A stretch of DNA of 64,000 nucleotides from Massilistercora timonensis (GCF_900312975.1 NZ_LT990039.1:1798001-1862000); one strand, 5' to 3'; positions 15,926-25,301 are shown, numbered from the stretch's first letter. Program-made: numbers and translations. The notes: a model not told the origin generated them from the sequence alone.

Positions 15926-15955
15926 TTGTTTTTCTATTTCTCATTATGATATAAT
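15926..15955 (+). promoter_or_regulatory. Candidate promoter of the beta-helix lipoprotein gene
   Basis: TTGTTT (15926-15931), 18-base spacer, TATAAT (15950-15955). The rest of 15828-16063 shows no gene. Confidence 0.5.
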
Positions 15956-16063
15956 TATACATAATACCCCGTTTTATCAAACGATTCTGACAAATTACAG
16001 CTTGTTGCGGCAGAGACACGCCATCGCATTCTTCTTTGGTGTTTTGCAGCGCAACGGAAAGGA

Positions 16064-17740
16064 ATGTCATACTTTATGAGACGTATCATATCAATAATTT
16101 TATTTGCTGTAATGCTTACTTCCCTTTCTGCCTGTGGTGGAGAGGGACAGCCCAACACCTCAAACACCCCTATGGATGATGATGCGGCCGCCGCCACGGC
16201 CATATTGGAGGAAGCCGTGGCGCGGCGGGAGACTATCCAGACCAGTAAAACCCAAATTGTATGGGACGAAGCCCTTATTCCCGGCAAAACCTATACCGGC
16301 ACGGCCTACTACGTGTCCAACCAGGGCGACGATGGAAACGACGGCCTCAGTCCCGAGACCGCCTGGAGCACCCTGGACCGGGTCAACCAGGCTTCGTTGG
16401 AGTATGGCGACGCGGTGTTCTTGGAACGGGGCGGCGTCTGGCGGAACACCACCGTAGAGACAAAGGAGGGCGTGACCTACTCTGCCTACGGGGAGGGGGC
16501 AAAGCCCCGGATCTGCGCCTCTCCGGAGAACGGCGGAGATTCGGCGCTCTGGTCGCTCTGGTGGGAGGGAGAAAATGGGGAGAAGATCTGGCTCTACCAT
16601 CGGGATATGCCTGACTGCGGTGCCATCGTGCTGAACGAGGAAATCGTCGCCCAGAAGGTGCTGGGCTACTGGAGCGGGAAGGAGTTTCTCCACTACATCG
16701 GCCCCGCCAACTGGACGCCGGACGAATTTGACCTGGAGGAACAGCTCTCCCAGGCCCACTTCGATGTGACAACGGAGCTGACGGAAAACCTGACCTTCTT
16801 CTCCAAAGCGGACAGCACCCTGCCAGATACCCTGCCGGTCTTTCTCACCGGCTGGGAGTGGGATGGACTCACCCCCGTGGGGGAGCTGTACTTCCGCTGT
16901 GACGAAGGAAATCCCGGGGAACTCTATGGAAATATTGAGTTCCAGACCCAGTGTCCCCTCTTTGACTACGTTGCCGACGACTGCGTGCTGGACAACTTGT
17001 TTATCGGTTTTGCCGGAGACGGGGTGGTGACCGTGGGAGAAGGAGATGGTGTGACGATCCAGAACTGTGAGGTCGGCTGGGTAGGCGGCATCGTCGGAGT
17101 TTACAATACTGGAGATGCGTCAACCGGCTATGGAGCCGGGATCCAGCGTCTGGCGGGCGGCATGGGCGGAGGAAATCACGGTACACGGTTTCAGAACAAC
17201 TATGTCCACCATATGTATCACGCCGGCGGCGGTATTGAAACGTTTGAGGAACAGGGTTTTGAATCCGGCAGCGTCTATGGAGTACAATTTGTAGGGAATC
17301 TCTTTTATCAATGTTCTTCCGGTCTGACCTTTTTCAACTGGGATGAGGAGCCGAACCCGGAGCGCAAGTTTGTGGACTGCATCTATGAGGACAACTGGGT
17401 GCTCTTTACCGGCCTGGAGGACTGGATGGATCAGAGCTTTTCCCCTGCCTTTTCCCACGAGGGCGGTCCCAATCTCCAGGAAGGATGCGCCATCCGGAAC
17501 AATGTGTTCTTCGTGGCCCGGTCGGCCATCGTCTATATTCAGGAATATGTGGAGGAGTACTTTCCTGACTTTGAGGGCAACACCTATGTGCAGTATGCCG
17601 ACATCCCCCTGATCCACAGTGACAGTGAGAATCTGGACATGGATAACTATGATCCCCAGGCCGCTATGGAGGTGCTGGGGGACGAGTCCGGCACAGTCAT
17701 CCTCTTGAATGAAGACATCTGGGGCAACCGTCTGGAGTGA
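16064..17740 (+). CDS. Secreted lipoprotein with parallel beta-helix domain
   Basis: About 558 residues; the ATG at 16076 (MRRIISIILF) may be the true start since it begins a textbook lipoprotein signal ending in LSAC, while GGAAAGGA overlaps the 16064 ATG. After a linker, YYVSNQGDDGNDGLSPETAW is the usual entry to right-handed parallel beta-helix proteins, many of which act on polysaccharides. Later NCEVGWVGG, NNYVHHMYH and NLFYQC are typical rungs. It would sit on the outer membrane face. No catalytic residues can be assigned. The gene is more GC-rich than its surroundings and follows a broken gene, which suggests transfer. Confidence 0.75.
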   Translation: MSYFMRRIISIILFAVMLTSLSACGGEGQPNTSNTPMDDDAAAATAILEEAVARRETIQTSKTQIVWDEALIPGKTYTGTAYYVSNQGDDGNDGLSPETAWSTLDRVNQASLEYGDAVFLERGGVWRNTTVETKEGVTYSAYGEGAKPRICASPENGGDSALWSLWWEGENGEKIWLYHRDMPDCGAIVLNEEIVAQKVLGYWSGKEFLHYIGPANWTPDEFDLEEQLSQAHFDVTTELTENLTFFSKADSTLPDTLPVFLTGWEWDGLTPVGELYFRCDEGNPGELYGNIEFQTQCPLFDYVADDCVLDNLFIGFAGDGVVTVGEGDGVTIQNCEVGWVGGIVGVYNTGDASTGYGAGIQRLAGGMGGGNHGTRFQNNYVHHMYHAGGGIETFEEQGFESGSVYGVQFVGNLFYQCSSGLTFFNWDEEPNPERKFVDCIYEDNWVLFTGLEDWMDQSFSPAFSHEGGPNLQEGCAIRNNVFFVARSAIVYIQEYVEEYFPDFEGNTYVQYADIPLIHSDSENLDMDNYDPQAAMEVLGDESGTVILLNEDIWGNRLE

Positions 17741-18028
17741 TTGGCAGTCATACAATGGCTCATCAAGGAAATATAAAAGCTGATACCATATCATATACCG
17801 AAAAACAGGTATAACCCATTATTGGATAATAATAACCACCTGAGAGATCTAAAAATTTTTGGATTTCTTGGGCGGTTTTCTTATATTTATTTCTGAGTGG
17901 ACATATAGAAAATCAAACAAAATGAGGTCTGGCAAGTTTCGGGCAAAATCCAAACATCAGGTGTGAGGCCAGCGCCATCAACAACTTGGAAGACTTATAA
18001 TTTCGTATGATCAGAAGAGGAGTAACCT
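17741..18028. other. Gene-free spacer between lipoprotein and first two-component module
   Basis: AT-rich stretch without a convincing gene. It holds an imperfect hairpin near 17837-17880 and a TATAAT (17996-18001) suitable as -10 box for the next gene but without a good -35. Confidence 0.4.
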
Positions 18029-18709
18029 ATGCAGACCATTCTCATCATTGAAGACGACGCGGCTCTGGCTTCGGGCCTTTGCCGGGCGCTGAAACGTGAA
18101 GACCGTACACTGCAAAGCTGCGGGAAGATCCGGGAAGCCCGCCGGATCCTTAGGGAGGCGCAGCCGGATCTTGTGATCCTGGACGTGAACCTGCCGGATG
18201 GAAGCGGGTTTGACTTCCTGGGGGAAATCAAAGGGAAGGGAAAGGTTCCGGTCATCCTTCTTACAGCCAACGACATGGAGACAGACATCGTGGCGGGGCT
18301 GGAGGCGGGAGCCGACGACTATATCACCAAGCCCTTCAGCCTGGCTGTGCTGCGGGCCCGGGTCAATACGCAGCTGAGGCGGAAAAAGGAGACGGAAAGC
18401 CGGCCAGAGGCCCGGTGGGAATCCGAAAGGTACCGGTTCCTCTTTGACCGGATGGAGTATCTGGTGGAGGGAACTCCGGTGGAACTGAGTAAAAATGAGC
18501 AGAAGCTGCTCCGGATCCTGGTGGAGAACGAGGGCCGGATCGTAAAGCGGGAGACGCTGATCGACCGGATCTGGACTGACGGCGCGGAGTATGTGGACGA
18601 GAACGCCCTCTCCGTTACAGTGAAACGGCTGCGGGACAAGCTGGCGGCAGGGGAGCGGATTGAGACGGTCTACGGGACCGGATACCGGTGGGTGAAGCAG
18701 CATGGATAG
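18029..18709 (+). CDS. OmpR-family response regulator (module A)
   Basis: 226 residues. Receiver domain (1-118) with acidic pocket E8-D9-D10, phosphoryl-accepting D52 (ILDVNLPDGSG) and the lysine in ITKPFS; then a winged-helix DNA-binding domain (about 130-225) with TLIDRIW and the wing GTGYRW. The kinase gene overlaps its end by 8 bases. With the ATPase and permease genes downstream it forms a BceRS-AB-like set, in which the pair senses and the transporter removes or reacts to cell-envelope antimicrobials. Confidence 0.9.
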   Translation: MQTILIIEDDAALASGLCRALKREDRTLQSCGKIREARRILREAQPDLVILDVNLPDGSGFDFLGEIKGKGKVPVILLTANDMETDIVAGLEAGADDYITKPFSLAVLRARVNTQLRRKKETESRPEARWESERYRFLFDRMEYLVEGTPVELSKNEQKLLRILVENEGRIVKRETLIDRIWTDGAEYVDENALSVTVKRLRDKLAAGERIETVYGTGYRWVKQHG

Positions 18710-19631
18710 AGGAATGATGATCCTGGCGGCAGCCTGCATTTTTGGCAGCGTCCTGTTTGCCATATATTCGTACCGAAAAGAGAGACGGACTGCGGAGCGG
18801 CTCCGGCGGATGCTGGAGGCGGCAAGGAACGGACGGTTCCGCGAGACCGGGTTTGACGAGAGCGTGTGTTCCGCGCTGGAAAGCGAGATGGCGGATTACC
18901 TAAGCGCCGTGGAGCGATCCAGAGAGGCGGCCGCGGCGGAGAAGGAGAAGATCAAGACCCTGATCGCGGACATTTCCCACCAGACCAAGACGCCCATTGC
19001 CAATCTGCTGCTCTATACGGAGCTTCTGGAAGAGCGGGAGTTAAGTCCGGAGAACCGGGAGTATCTGACTGCCCTTGGGAAGCAGGCGGAGAAACTGCAT
19101 TTCCTGATCGGGGCGCTGATCAAAATGTCCCGGCTGGAGACCGGGATCATCACCCTGCACCCCAAAGAGCAGGATGTGAAGGAACTGCTGGCAGAGGTCA
19201 CGGGCGCCTACCGGGAGAATGCAGAGAGGAAAGGTCTGAAGCTGACCGACTGTTCCGAACCTGCCACGGCCTGGTTTGACCGGAAGTGGACGGCGGAGGC
19301 TGTGGGCAATATCCTGGACAACGCGGTCAAATATACCAGCCGGGGCGGGATTGAAGTGCGCACCCGGCGGTACGAACTTTTTACAGCCATTGAGGTAGAA
19401 GATACCGGCCCGGGAATTGCCGAGGAAGACATCCCGGAACTCTTCGGCCGGTTCCGCCGGGGAGAAGAAACGGCGGAGCAGGAGGGCGTGGGGATCGGCC
19501 TCTATCTGGCGCGGGAGATCCTGGCTGGAGAGGGAGGATATATCAAAGTGTCTTCCCGGAAAGGGAAGGGATCGGTGTTTTCCATTTTCCTGCCAAATCA
19601 GGGAAAAGGAAATCTTTCAGAACTGTCATAA
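18702..19631 (+). CDS. Sensor histidine kinase (module A)
   Basis: 309 residues. A single N-terminal membrane helix (about 5-22) and almost no extracellular part, then a coiled linker, the H-box ISHQTKTP with H93, N-box NILDNAVKYT (203-212), G1 DTGPGIA (234-240) and G2 GVGIGLYLA (262-270). The lack of a sensory loop is typical of intramembrane-sensing kinases that read the state of a partner ABC permease. It overlaps the response regulator gene by 8 bases. A perfect-stem hairpin separates it from the transporter genes. Confidence 0.9.
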   Translation: MDRGMMILAAACIFGSVLFAIYSYRKERRTAERLRRMLEAARNGRFRETGFDESVCSALESEMADYLSAVERSREAAAAEKEKIKTLIADISHQTKTPIANLLLYTELLEERELSPENREYLTALGKQAEKLHFLIGALIKMSRLETGIITLHPKEQDVKELLAEVTGAYRENAERKGLKLTDCSEPATAWFDRKWTAEAVGNILDNAVKYTSRGGIEVRTRRYELFTAIEVEDTGPGIAEEDIPELFGRFRRGEETAEQEGVGIGLYLAREILAGEGGYIKVSSRKGKGSVFSIFLPNQGKGNLSELS

Positions 19632-19674
19632 TTGTTTTTGGCGCTGAAAGATTCTGGAAAGAATACCATGAGAT

Positions 19675-19709
19675 AATCTGTATGAATGATACATTCATAC
19701 AGATTTTTT
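19675..19709 (+). terminator. Perfect-stem hairpin between kinase and ABC genes
   Basis: A 14-bp stem (19675-19688 with 19692-19705), loop ATA, then TTTTTT. It is an intrinsic terminator by form; because no clear promoter follows before the ATPase gene at 19731, it may act as a partial terminator or also as a binding site. Confidence 0.75.
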
Positions 19710-19730
19710 CAGTTGAAAGGGGAGCAGGCT

Positions 19731-20417
19731 ATGGAAGTTCTGAAAGCAGTCAATCTTACAAAAATATATGGGAAAGGGGAAAATCAGGTGCGGGCCCTTG
19801 ACGGAGTCAGCCTGTCTGTGGAGCAGGGGCAGTTCGCAGCCGTGGTGGGCACTTCCGGCTCCGGAAAGTCCACGCTCCTCCACATGCTGGGCGGCCTGGA
19901 CCGGCCGGACGAGGGGAAGGTGTACGTGGACGGAAAAGACATCTTTTCTCTGAAGGAAGAAGCCCTGACCATCTTCCGTCGCCGGAAGATCGGTTTTGTA
20001 TTCCAGTCCTACAATCTGGTGCCGGTGCTGAGCGTCTATGAAAATGTGGCGCTCCCGGTGGAACTGGACGGGAAAAAGGCGGACCGGGCATTTATCGAGG
20101 AGATCCTGGATACGCTGGGGATCCTGCAGAAAGCCAGAAGCCTCCCGGGGCAGCTCTCCGGCGGACAGCAGCAGCGCGCGGCCATCGCCAGGGCCCTGGC
20201 CTCCCGGCCTTCGATCCTTCTGTGCGATGAGCCCACCGGCAACCTGGACAGCCGCACGTCTCAGGATGTGCTGGGGCTTTTGAAATTGTCCGGCCAGAAG
20301 TTCGGGCAAACCATCGTCATGATCACCCACAACGAGGAGATTGCCCAGATGGCGGACCGGATCATACGGATCGAGGACGGGCGGATCCTTTCTTCCAGAG
20401 GAAGGAGGGAGGCGTAG
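19731..20417 (+). CDS. ABC transporter ATPase, MacB/BceA-like (module A)
   Basis: 228 residues from the ATG at 19731, preceded by AAAGGGGAG; an earlier in-frame start would lie inside the terminator hairpin. Walker [10 protein letters not shown] (about 41-49), Q-loop FQSYNLVPV, signature LSGGQQQR, Walker [12 protein letters not shown] and H-loop ITHN are intact. Proteins of this kind drive FtsX-type permeases. The permease gene starts one base after its stop codon. It shares its layout with the ATPase at 32080. Confidence 0.92.
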   Translation: MEVLKAVNLTKIYGKGENQVRALDGVSLSVEQGQFAAVVGTSGSGKSTLLHMLGGLDRPDEGKVYVDGKDIFSLKEEALTIFRRRKIGFVFQSYNLVPVLSVYENVALPVELDGKKADRAFIEEILDTLGILQKARSLPGQLSGGQQQRAAIARALASRPSILLCDEPTGNLDSRTSQDVLGLLKLSGQKFGQTIVMITHNEEIAQMADRIIRIEDGRILSSRGRREA

Positions 20418-20418
20418 C

Positions 20419-23073
20419 ATGCGGGTCAAAAACAGGAAAACCATCTGGAACTTGAGTCTTAAGTCCTTTCGGGCCTCCGGGAAGCGGAACCTGATCGCAG
20501 TGGTGGCCATCGTACTGACTACGGTTCTCTTTACCTCTCTTTTTACCATTGTGATGTCGTTAAATGAGAGCTATCAGACCTACACCTTCCGCCAGATCGG
20601 CGGGTACGCCCACGGCACCTTTAAGGATGTGACAGATAAACAGGCAGAGAAGATCAAAGGGCATAAGAAGGTGAAAGCTGCCGGGGAACGAATCGTGGCG
20701 GGGATCATCGCGGAGGGAGCCTTTGCCAGAGTCCCGGCGGAAGTCAGCTACATGGACGAAAATAATACAAAGTGGAGCTACATCGATCTGAAAGAAGGCA
20801 GGGAGCCGGAAGGGACAAAGGAGATCATCCTGGACGACGCGGCGCTTGAACTGCTGGGCGTGACGCCGGAACTTGGCGCTGAGGTCACCCTCACCTATCA
20901 GGTGTCCGACAAGAAGCAGAACGGGGGAGTGCGGACGGACACCTTCACCCTTGTGGGATGGTGGGAGTACGATCCTGTCATGCCGGTGCATTACATCAAT
21001 ATCTCCAGAGCCTATATGGAACAGCTGGAGCGGGACATGACAGGGGAGGGCCTGGAGCCCTTCCGTAGGGACTTAAATGTCATGCTGTCCTCCAGCCTGG
21101 ATATTGACGGGACCATGGAAGAGATCGAAGAGGATCTGGGATACCAGAGAGACGATCCGGGAGCGGATACTTATCTGAACTACGGGGTAAACTGGGGCTA
21201 TACCACGGCCCAGGCAGCAGCGGAGCTGGACCCCGGCCTTCTGGCTGCCATGGCGGCGTTCCTCCTGCTGGTGATCTTCACCGGATATCTGATCATCTAC
21301 AACATTTTCCAGATCTCTGTGACAGGGGATATCCGCTACTACGGCCTTCTGAAGACCATCGGGGTGACGCCCCGGCAGCTTCGGCGGATCATCCGGCAGC
21401 AGGCCCTTCTGCTGTGCGGGATCGGTTGTCCGCTGGGGCTGATCGCCGGCTGGCTGGTGGGATCTGGCCTGGTGCCGGTGGTTCTTGCCAGGACCAGTCT
21501 GGAGACGATACAGACAGAGGTCAGCAGTTCGCCCCTGATATTCGCGGCGTCCGCGCTGTTCGCGGTGGCGACAGTGCTGCTCTCCTGCGGGCGGCCGGGC
21601 CGGATGGCGGCGAAAGTCTCTCCCGTGGAGGCGGTAAAATATACGGAAACCGGCATTTCTTACTGGAAGGAGCGAAGAAGCAGCCGGGCCGGGATCGGCG
21701 GGATGGCTTTTGCCAACCTGGGAAGGAATAAAAAGCGCACCGCACTGGTGGTGGTCTCCCTGTCCCTGTCGGTGGTGCTGCTGGCCCTTACCTTCCAGTT
21801 TACCGGCGGATTCAGCATGGAGAAATATCTGGAACAGAAGACCTGCGCAGATTTTATCGTGGGGAACACGGATTACTTCCGGTTCCAGGCAAATGGGCCG
21901 GAATCCGGCCTCGCCGGGGAGACGGTGGAGCAGATCCGGGAGAATACAAAAGAAGCGGACGCAGGTCAGGCCTGGGCGGTGCCTGGAGTATATCCCCAGG
22001 TGTGGCTTGACGAAGAACAGTTCCGCAGCCTGTCCTTCACAGGGTCTGAAGAGCAGGTTAACCAGGAACTTCAGATCCGGGAAAAACGGGGAGACAAGAT
22101 CCAGGTATCGCTCCAGGCAGAGGGCATGGACGATGCCCTGCTGGACAAGCTGACAGTCCTGGAAGGGAGCCTGGAACCCCTGCGGGACCCGGAGGGCGGG
22201 GCCATCGCTCTTCCGGTGGAGACCGATGATTACGGGACGCCCCAGATGACGGAACATTATCCCGGGCCGGGAGACAAACTGACGGTGACCTATGTGGACG
22301 AGGGGTACTATGCGGACTCCCGGACCGGGGAGCCGGCGACAGACGCTACGCCGGAGGAATATATCCAGTACCACATAGAAAAAAGCCATGACGTGGAATA
22401 CACCGTCTGCGCGCTGGTCACAGTGCCCTACCAGATTTCCTTCCGAGCAAGCCTGATGTACGGCATGGATGCCATCATGGGGACGGAGCAGCTGAAGGCA
22501 GACAGTGGAGCGGAACTGTATTCGCTCTTCTACATGTTCGATACGCCAAACCGGGAAGCAGAGGAAGCGGCGGAACACTTTCTGGCAGAGCTGACAAAGG
22601 GGGAGACGTCCCCATTGATGTATGAGAGCAAGGCGCTGATCCGCCAGGATTTCCAGGGATTCCGGCAGATGTTCCTGCTCCTTGGAGGCGCGCTTTGCGC
22701 CATCGTGGGCGTGGTGGGGATCCTGAATTTCTTCAACGCCATCCTCACCGGGATCCTGGTGAGAAAGCGGGAATTTGCCATGCTGCAGGCAGTGGGCATG
22801 ACGGGAAAACAGCTAAAGAAAATGCTGGTGACAGAGGGCCTTCTCTATGCGGGAGCCACCGTCCTTTTATCCCTTGTGCTGGTGTTCCTTCTGGAACCGC
22901 TGGTCGGCGGCATGCTGGAAGACATGTTCTGGTTCTTTGCTTATCATTTTGATGTGACCGCCCTGTGGGCGGCTGCGCCGGTCTTCCTGCTGCTGGGGGT
23001 TGTCCTGCCTCTTGGGGTCTACCGGGGGATCGCGAGGATGACTATTGTGGAGCGGCTGCGGGAAGTGGAGTAG
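20419..23073 (+). CDS. ABC transporter permease with two FtsX domains (module A)
   Basis: 884 residues from the ATG at 20419. One N-terminal helix (about 25-47), a large outer domain, three helices around 275-415, a second helix near 450, a long extracellular domain (about 465-740), and three final helices, the arrangement of macrolide-export or BceB-like permeases with two FtsX modules. It works with the ATPase just upstream. Substrate is unknown; antimicrobial peptides or lipids are likely for this class. A consensus promoter for the next gene begins six bases after its stop. Confidence 0.88.
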   Translation: MRVKNRKTIWNLSLKSFRASGKRNLIAVVAIVLTTVLFTSLFTIVMSLNESYQTYTFRQIGGYAHGTFKDVTDKQAEKIKGHKKVKAAGERIVAGIIAEGAFARVPAEVSYMDENNTKWSYIDLKEGREPEGTKEIILDDAALELLGVTPELGAEVTLTYQVSDKKQNGGVRTDTFTLVGWWEYDPVMPVHYINISRAYMEQLERDMTGEGLEPFRRDLNVMLSSSLDIDGTMEEIEEDLGYQRDDPGADTYLNYGVNWGYTTAQAAAELDPGLLAAMAAFLLLVIFTGYLIIYNIFQISVTGDIRYYGLLKTIGVTPRQLRRIIRQQALLLCGIGCPLGLIAGWLVGSGLVPVVLARTSLETIQTEVSSSPLIFAASALFAVATVLLSCGRPGRMAAKVSPVEAVKYTETGISYWKERRSSRAGIGGMAFANLGRNKKRTALVVVSLSLSVVLLALTFQFTGGFSMEKYLEQKTCADFIVGNTDYFRFQANGPESGLAGETVEQIRENTKEADAGQAWAVPGVYPQVWLDEEQFRSLSFTGSEEQVNQELQIREKRGDKIQVSLQAEGMDDALLDKLTVLEGSLEPLRDPEGGAIALPVETDDYGTPQMTEHYPGPGDKLTVTYVDEGYYADSRTGEPATDATPEEYIQYHIEKSHDVEYTVCALVTVPYQISFRASLMYGMDAIMGTEQLKADSGAELYSLFYMFDTPNREAEEAAEHFLAELTKGETSPLMYESKALIRQDFQGFRQMFLLLGGALCAIVGVVGILNFFNAILTGILVRKREFAMLQAVGMTGKQLKKMLVTEGLLYAGATVLLSLVLVFLLEPLVGGMLEDMFWFFAYHFDVTALWAAAPVFLLLGVVLPLGVYRGIARMTIVERLREVE

Positions 23074-23078
23074 AAGGG

Positions 23079-23107
23079 TTGACAGAAGGATATCATTTAA
23101 GTATACT
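23079..23107 (+). promoter_or_regulatory. Promoter of the AbiE operon
   Basis: TTGACA (23079-23084), 17-base spacer, TATACT (23102-23107). Confidence 0.85.
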
Positions 23108-23141
23108 AACAGTAAGTAAATATAATATTTACTTACTGTTA
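23107..23141. promoter_or_regulatory. Long inverted-repeat operator of the AbiE operon
   Basis: Two perfect 17-base arms (23107-23123 and 23125-23141, each containing ACAGTAAGTAAATA or its complement) around one central base. It covers the start of transcription. AbiEi antitoxins are known to bind inverted repeats at their own promoters. Confidence 0.85.
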
Positions 23142-23152
23142 GGAGAATAAAG

Positions 23153-23776
23153 ATGTTATATGAATATTTGATAAAAAATTATATTCCGGGAGAACCGATT
23201 TTTACAGGAGATATTCAGATTCCGGGGATGACAGAAGAAAATCTCAGATATCATTTGAAAAAATATGCAGACAGCGGAACAATATGCCGATTTGAGCCGG
23301 GAGTATACTATTTTCCAAAGACAGGTATTCTGGGTGAAAAGTTGTCTCTTTCTGCAGATACAGTAGCTGTTCATAAATATATCATGCGGAGGGGAAGACG
23401 AGTTGGATATTATTCCGGGTATACGTTGGCAAACCGTATGGGATTATCTGTGCAGGTTCCATATACACAGGAAATAAGCAGCAATTTTGCCCCTGCATCA
23501 GTAAGAAAAATAATGATCAAAAACAGACCGTATATTATCAGAAGGCCTGTGGCAGAAGTAACGGAAGAAAATGTATCGGTATTACAATTCCTTGATTGTC
23601 TGAAAGATATTGAGAAAAGTTCAGAAATAGAGTTGGAGACATGTGGAAGGATTCTGACAGAATATGCCAGAAGGAACGGCATTACCAAGAAGAGGATCGA
23701 TCAGTTTATAGCAAAGTATCCTGTTAAGATCTATAAGGCTATTTATGAGACGGGGGTAGAGTATGTATCTTCATGA
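23153..23776 (+). CDS. AbiEi-type antitoxin (DUF6088-like)
   Basis: 207 residues. The N-terminal winged-helix region (about 1-65) and the middle part with GYYSGYTLANRMGL and the YIIRRP block resemble AbiEi/DUF6088 antitoxins. Such proteins repress their own promoter and counter the AbiEii nucleotidyltransferase without forming a tight complex (type IV). The gene overlaps the toxin gene by 14 bases. Both genes are AT-rich against GC-rich neighbours, so the pair was probably acquired. The 35-bp palindrome just upstream is the likely binding site. Confidence 0.8.
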   Translation: MLYEYLIKNYIPGEPIFTGDIQIPGMTEENLRYHLKKYADSGTICRFEPGVYYFPKTGILGEKLSLSADTVAVHKYIMRRGRRVGYYSGYTLANRMGLSVQVPYTQEISSNFAPASVRKIMIKNRPYIIRRPVAEVTEENVSVLQFLDCLKDIEKSSEIELETCGRILTEYARRNGITKKRIDQFIAKYPVKIYKAIYETGVEYVSS

Positions 23777-24671
23777 AGACAGAGAAATGTTTAGAACCAT
23801 CGTAGAGCAAGTGGCAGAAGAAAGCGGGAAAAATTCTATAGTGATAGAAAAAGATTATTATGTGACAATGATCTTGAGATTACTATCAGAGCAACTTGAA
23901 CTGTGCGTGTTTAAAGGCGGAACGTCTTTATCCAAGGGGTTTCATGTAATCAATCGTTTTTCGGAGGATATAGATATTACCTTTAATGAACATATTGGGG
24001 AGAGTAGAAGGAAAAAACTTAAGCATGTTGTTCTAAAAGGAATCAGCGAAAAACTGGGAATGCCGATCGTCAATTGGGACGAGACACAGAGTGACAGAGA
24101 TTATAATGCATATTTTTTTTCTTATACCTCGGTGTTTGCATTGGAGGATGAAAGACTGCCACAGTATGTTAAACTGGAAATGGCATTGGGCTCGTATGCA
24201 TTTCCCACACAATCGGTAGAGATCCATAATTTTATTGGAGATTATCTGGAAAATCGAGATAGAAAAGATGTTGCGGAACAATTTTTTCTTGATAGATTTT
24301 TCATGAATCTGCAATCTTTAGAAAGAACCTATATTGATAAGATTTTTGCTCTTTGTGATTATTATATGCAGGGAAAAGCAAAAAGATATTCCCGACATTT
24401 ATATGATATTTATAAACTCACGCCTTTCATTTCTTTTGATGATGAGTTCGCTTTATTAGTAAAAGAAGTTCGAAACCAGCGGGCACAGATGTCGGTGTGT
24501 CCGTCTGCAGACGCGAAGATAAATATACCAGCTCTTATTAAAGAGTTTTGTGATAACTCCTTTTACGAAGAAGATTACCATTCGATTACAAGTTATTTTA
24601 CAGAAGATTTTGTGCCATATGAGGATATCATAGATAATATGAAAAAAATTTTAAAGAAGATTTCTTTTTAA
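23763..24671 (+). CDS. AbiEii/AbiGii family nucleotidyltransferase toxin
   Basis: 302 residues. The nucleotidyltransferase core is visible: KGGTSLSKG (51-59) and the metal-binding SEDIDI (67-72). AbiEii proteins block growth, in studied cases by adding nucleotides to tRNA acceptor ends, and give phage abortive infection. Motifs are complete. It overlaps the antitoxin gene by 14 bases and ends before a hairpin terminator. Low GC content suggests horizontal transfer. Confidence 0.85.
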   Translation: MYLHEDREMFRTIVEQVAEESGKNSIVIEKDYYVTMILRLLSEQLELCVFKGGTSLSKGFHVINRFSEDIDITFNEHIGESRRKKLKHVVLKGISEKLGMPIVNWDETQSDRDYNAYFFSYTSVFALEDERLPQYVKLEMALGSYAFPTQSVEIHNFIGDYLENRDRKDVAEQFFLDRFFMNLQSLERTYIDKIFALCDYYMQGKAKRYSRHLYDIYKLTPFISFDDEFALLVKEVRNQRAQMSVCPSADAKINIPALIKEFCDNSFYEEDYHSITSYFTEDFVPYEDIIDNMKKILKKISF

Positions 24672-24768
24672 ATCATCTTAATAACATTTTTAATCATATG
24701 ATAACATTCAAAATGTTATTGTCAACAAATGTTGAAAACAATGTGGGATAAAAATATTGAAATTAGAC

Positions 24769-24803
24769 AAAGGACGTGTCCGAAAGTGGATACGCCCTTT
24801 TTT
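24769..24803 (+). terminator. Terminator between AbiE operon and hxlR gene
   Basis: Hairpin AAAGGACGTGTCC / GGATACGCCCTTT with one mismatch and one G-T pair, loop GAAAGT region, followed by a T run. Confidence 0.7.
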
Positions 24804-24826
24804 CTGTGACAGAAACAAAAAATGCG

Positions 24827-25162
24827 CTATGTATTCTGTGCTTTAAATTCCTCACCCCAGTCCCACATGGCGTCGAGAATGGGTTTCAGGCTCCGGCCAA
24901 GTTCTGTCAGGGAGTATTCCACCCGCGGGGGAACTTCCGGGTAGACCTTGCGGGTTACAAGACCATTGCGTTCCATATCGCGAAGCTGTGCGGTCAGAAC
25001 TTTCTGCGAAACCGTTCCGATGGATTTCTTTAGTTCGCCGAAGCGCTTCGTACCCGGGAGCAGATCCCGGAGGATCAATACTTTCCATTTATCTCCGATC
25101 AGCATAAGAGTGGTCTCAACCGGGCATGCGGGGAGATCCTTTTTTTCCGTTTGCGATGCCAT
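24827..25162 (-). CDS. HxlR-family regulator
   Basis: 111 residues, a complete HxlR/MarR-type winged helix. The conserved N-terminal cysteine in ACPVETTL (C13) is present; in relatives such as HypR and YodB it senses electrophiles or disulfide stress. IGDKWKVLILRDLL and VSQKVLTAQLRDMERNGLV mark the DNA-binding region, and PPRVEYSLTELG the wing. It is transcribed away from the reductase gene at 25413, the usual arrangement for HxlR regulators and their target oxidoreductases. A dyad in the shared spacer is a candidate operator. Confidence 0.9.
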   Translation of the reverse strand: MASQTEKKDLPACPVETTLMLIGDKWKVLILRDLLPGTKRFGELKKSIGTVSQKVLTAQLRDMERNGLVTRKVYPEVPPRVEYSLTELGRSLKPILDAMWDWGEEFKAQNT

Positions 25163-25272
25163 AAAATCGCCTCCTTTGGTTTGCTGTCGTATCGGTAAAA
25201 CTATAAAAATTATATCTCAATGTGAAAGAAGAATCAATGTTTAACGCCGGAAAATCACAATTGTTTCCTTTT

Positions 25273-25301
25273 AGTAACTACAGCACAAAAAAGTGCTTAC
25301 T
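25273..25301. promoter_or_regulatory. Candidate HxlR operator
   Basis: Nested dyad in the divergent spacer: AGTAA ... TTACT outer arms and GCAC-AAAAAA-GTGC inner arms. The spacer 25163-25412 otherwise holds only AT-rich sequence. Confidence 0.4.

Noticed and set aside
17741-18028. Integrase or transposase remnant in the spacer
   Set aside because: The stretch beside the beta-helix gene looked like mobile-element debris, but no frame or terminal repeat could be recognised.
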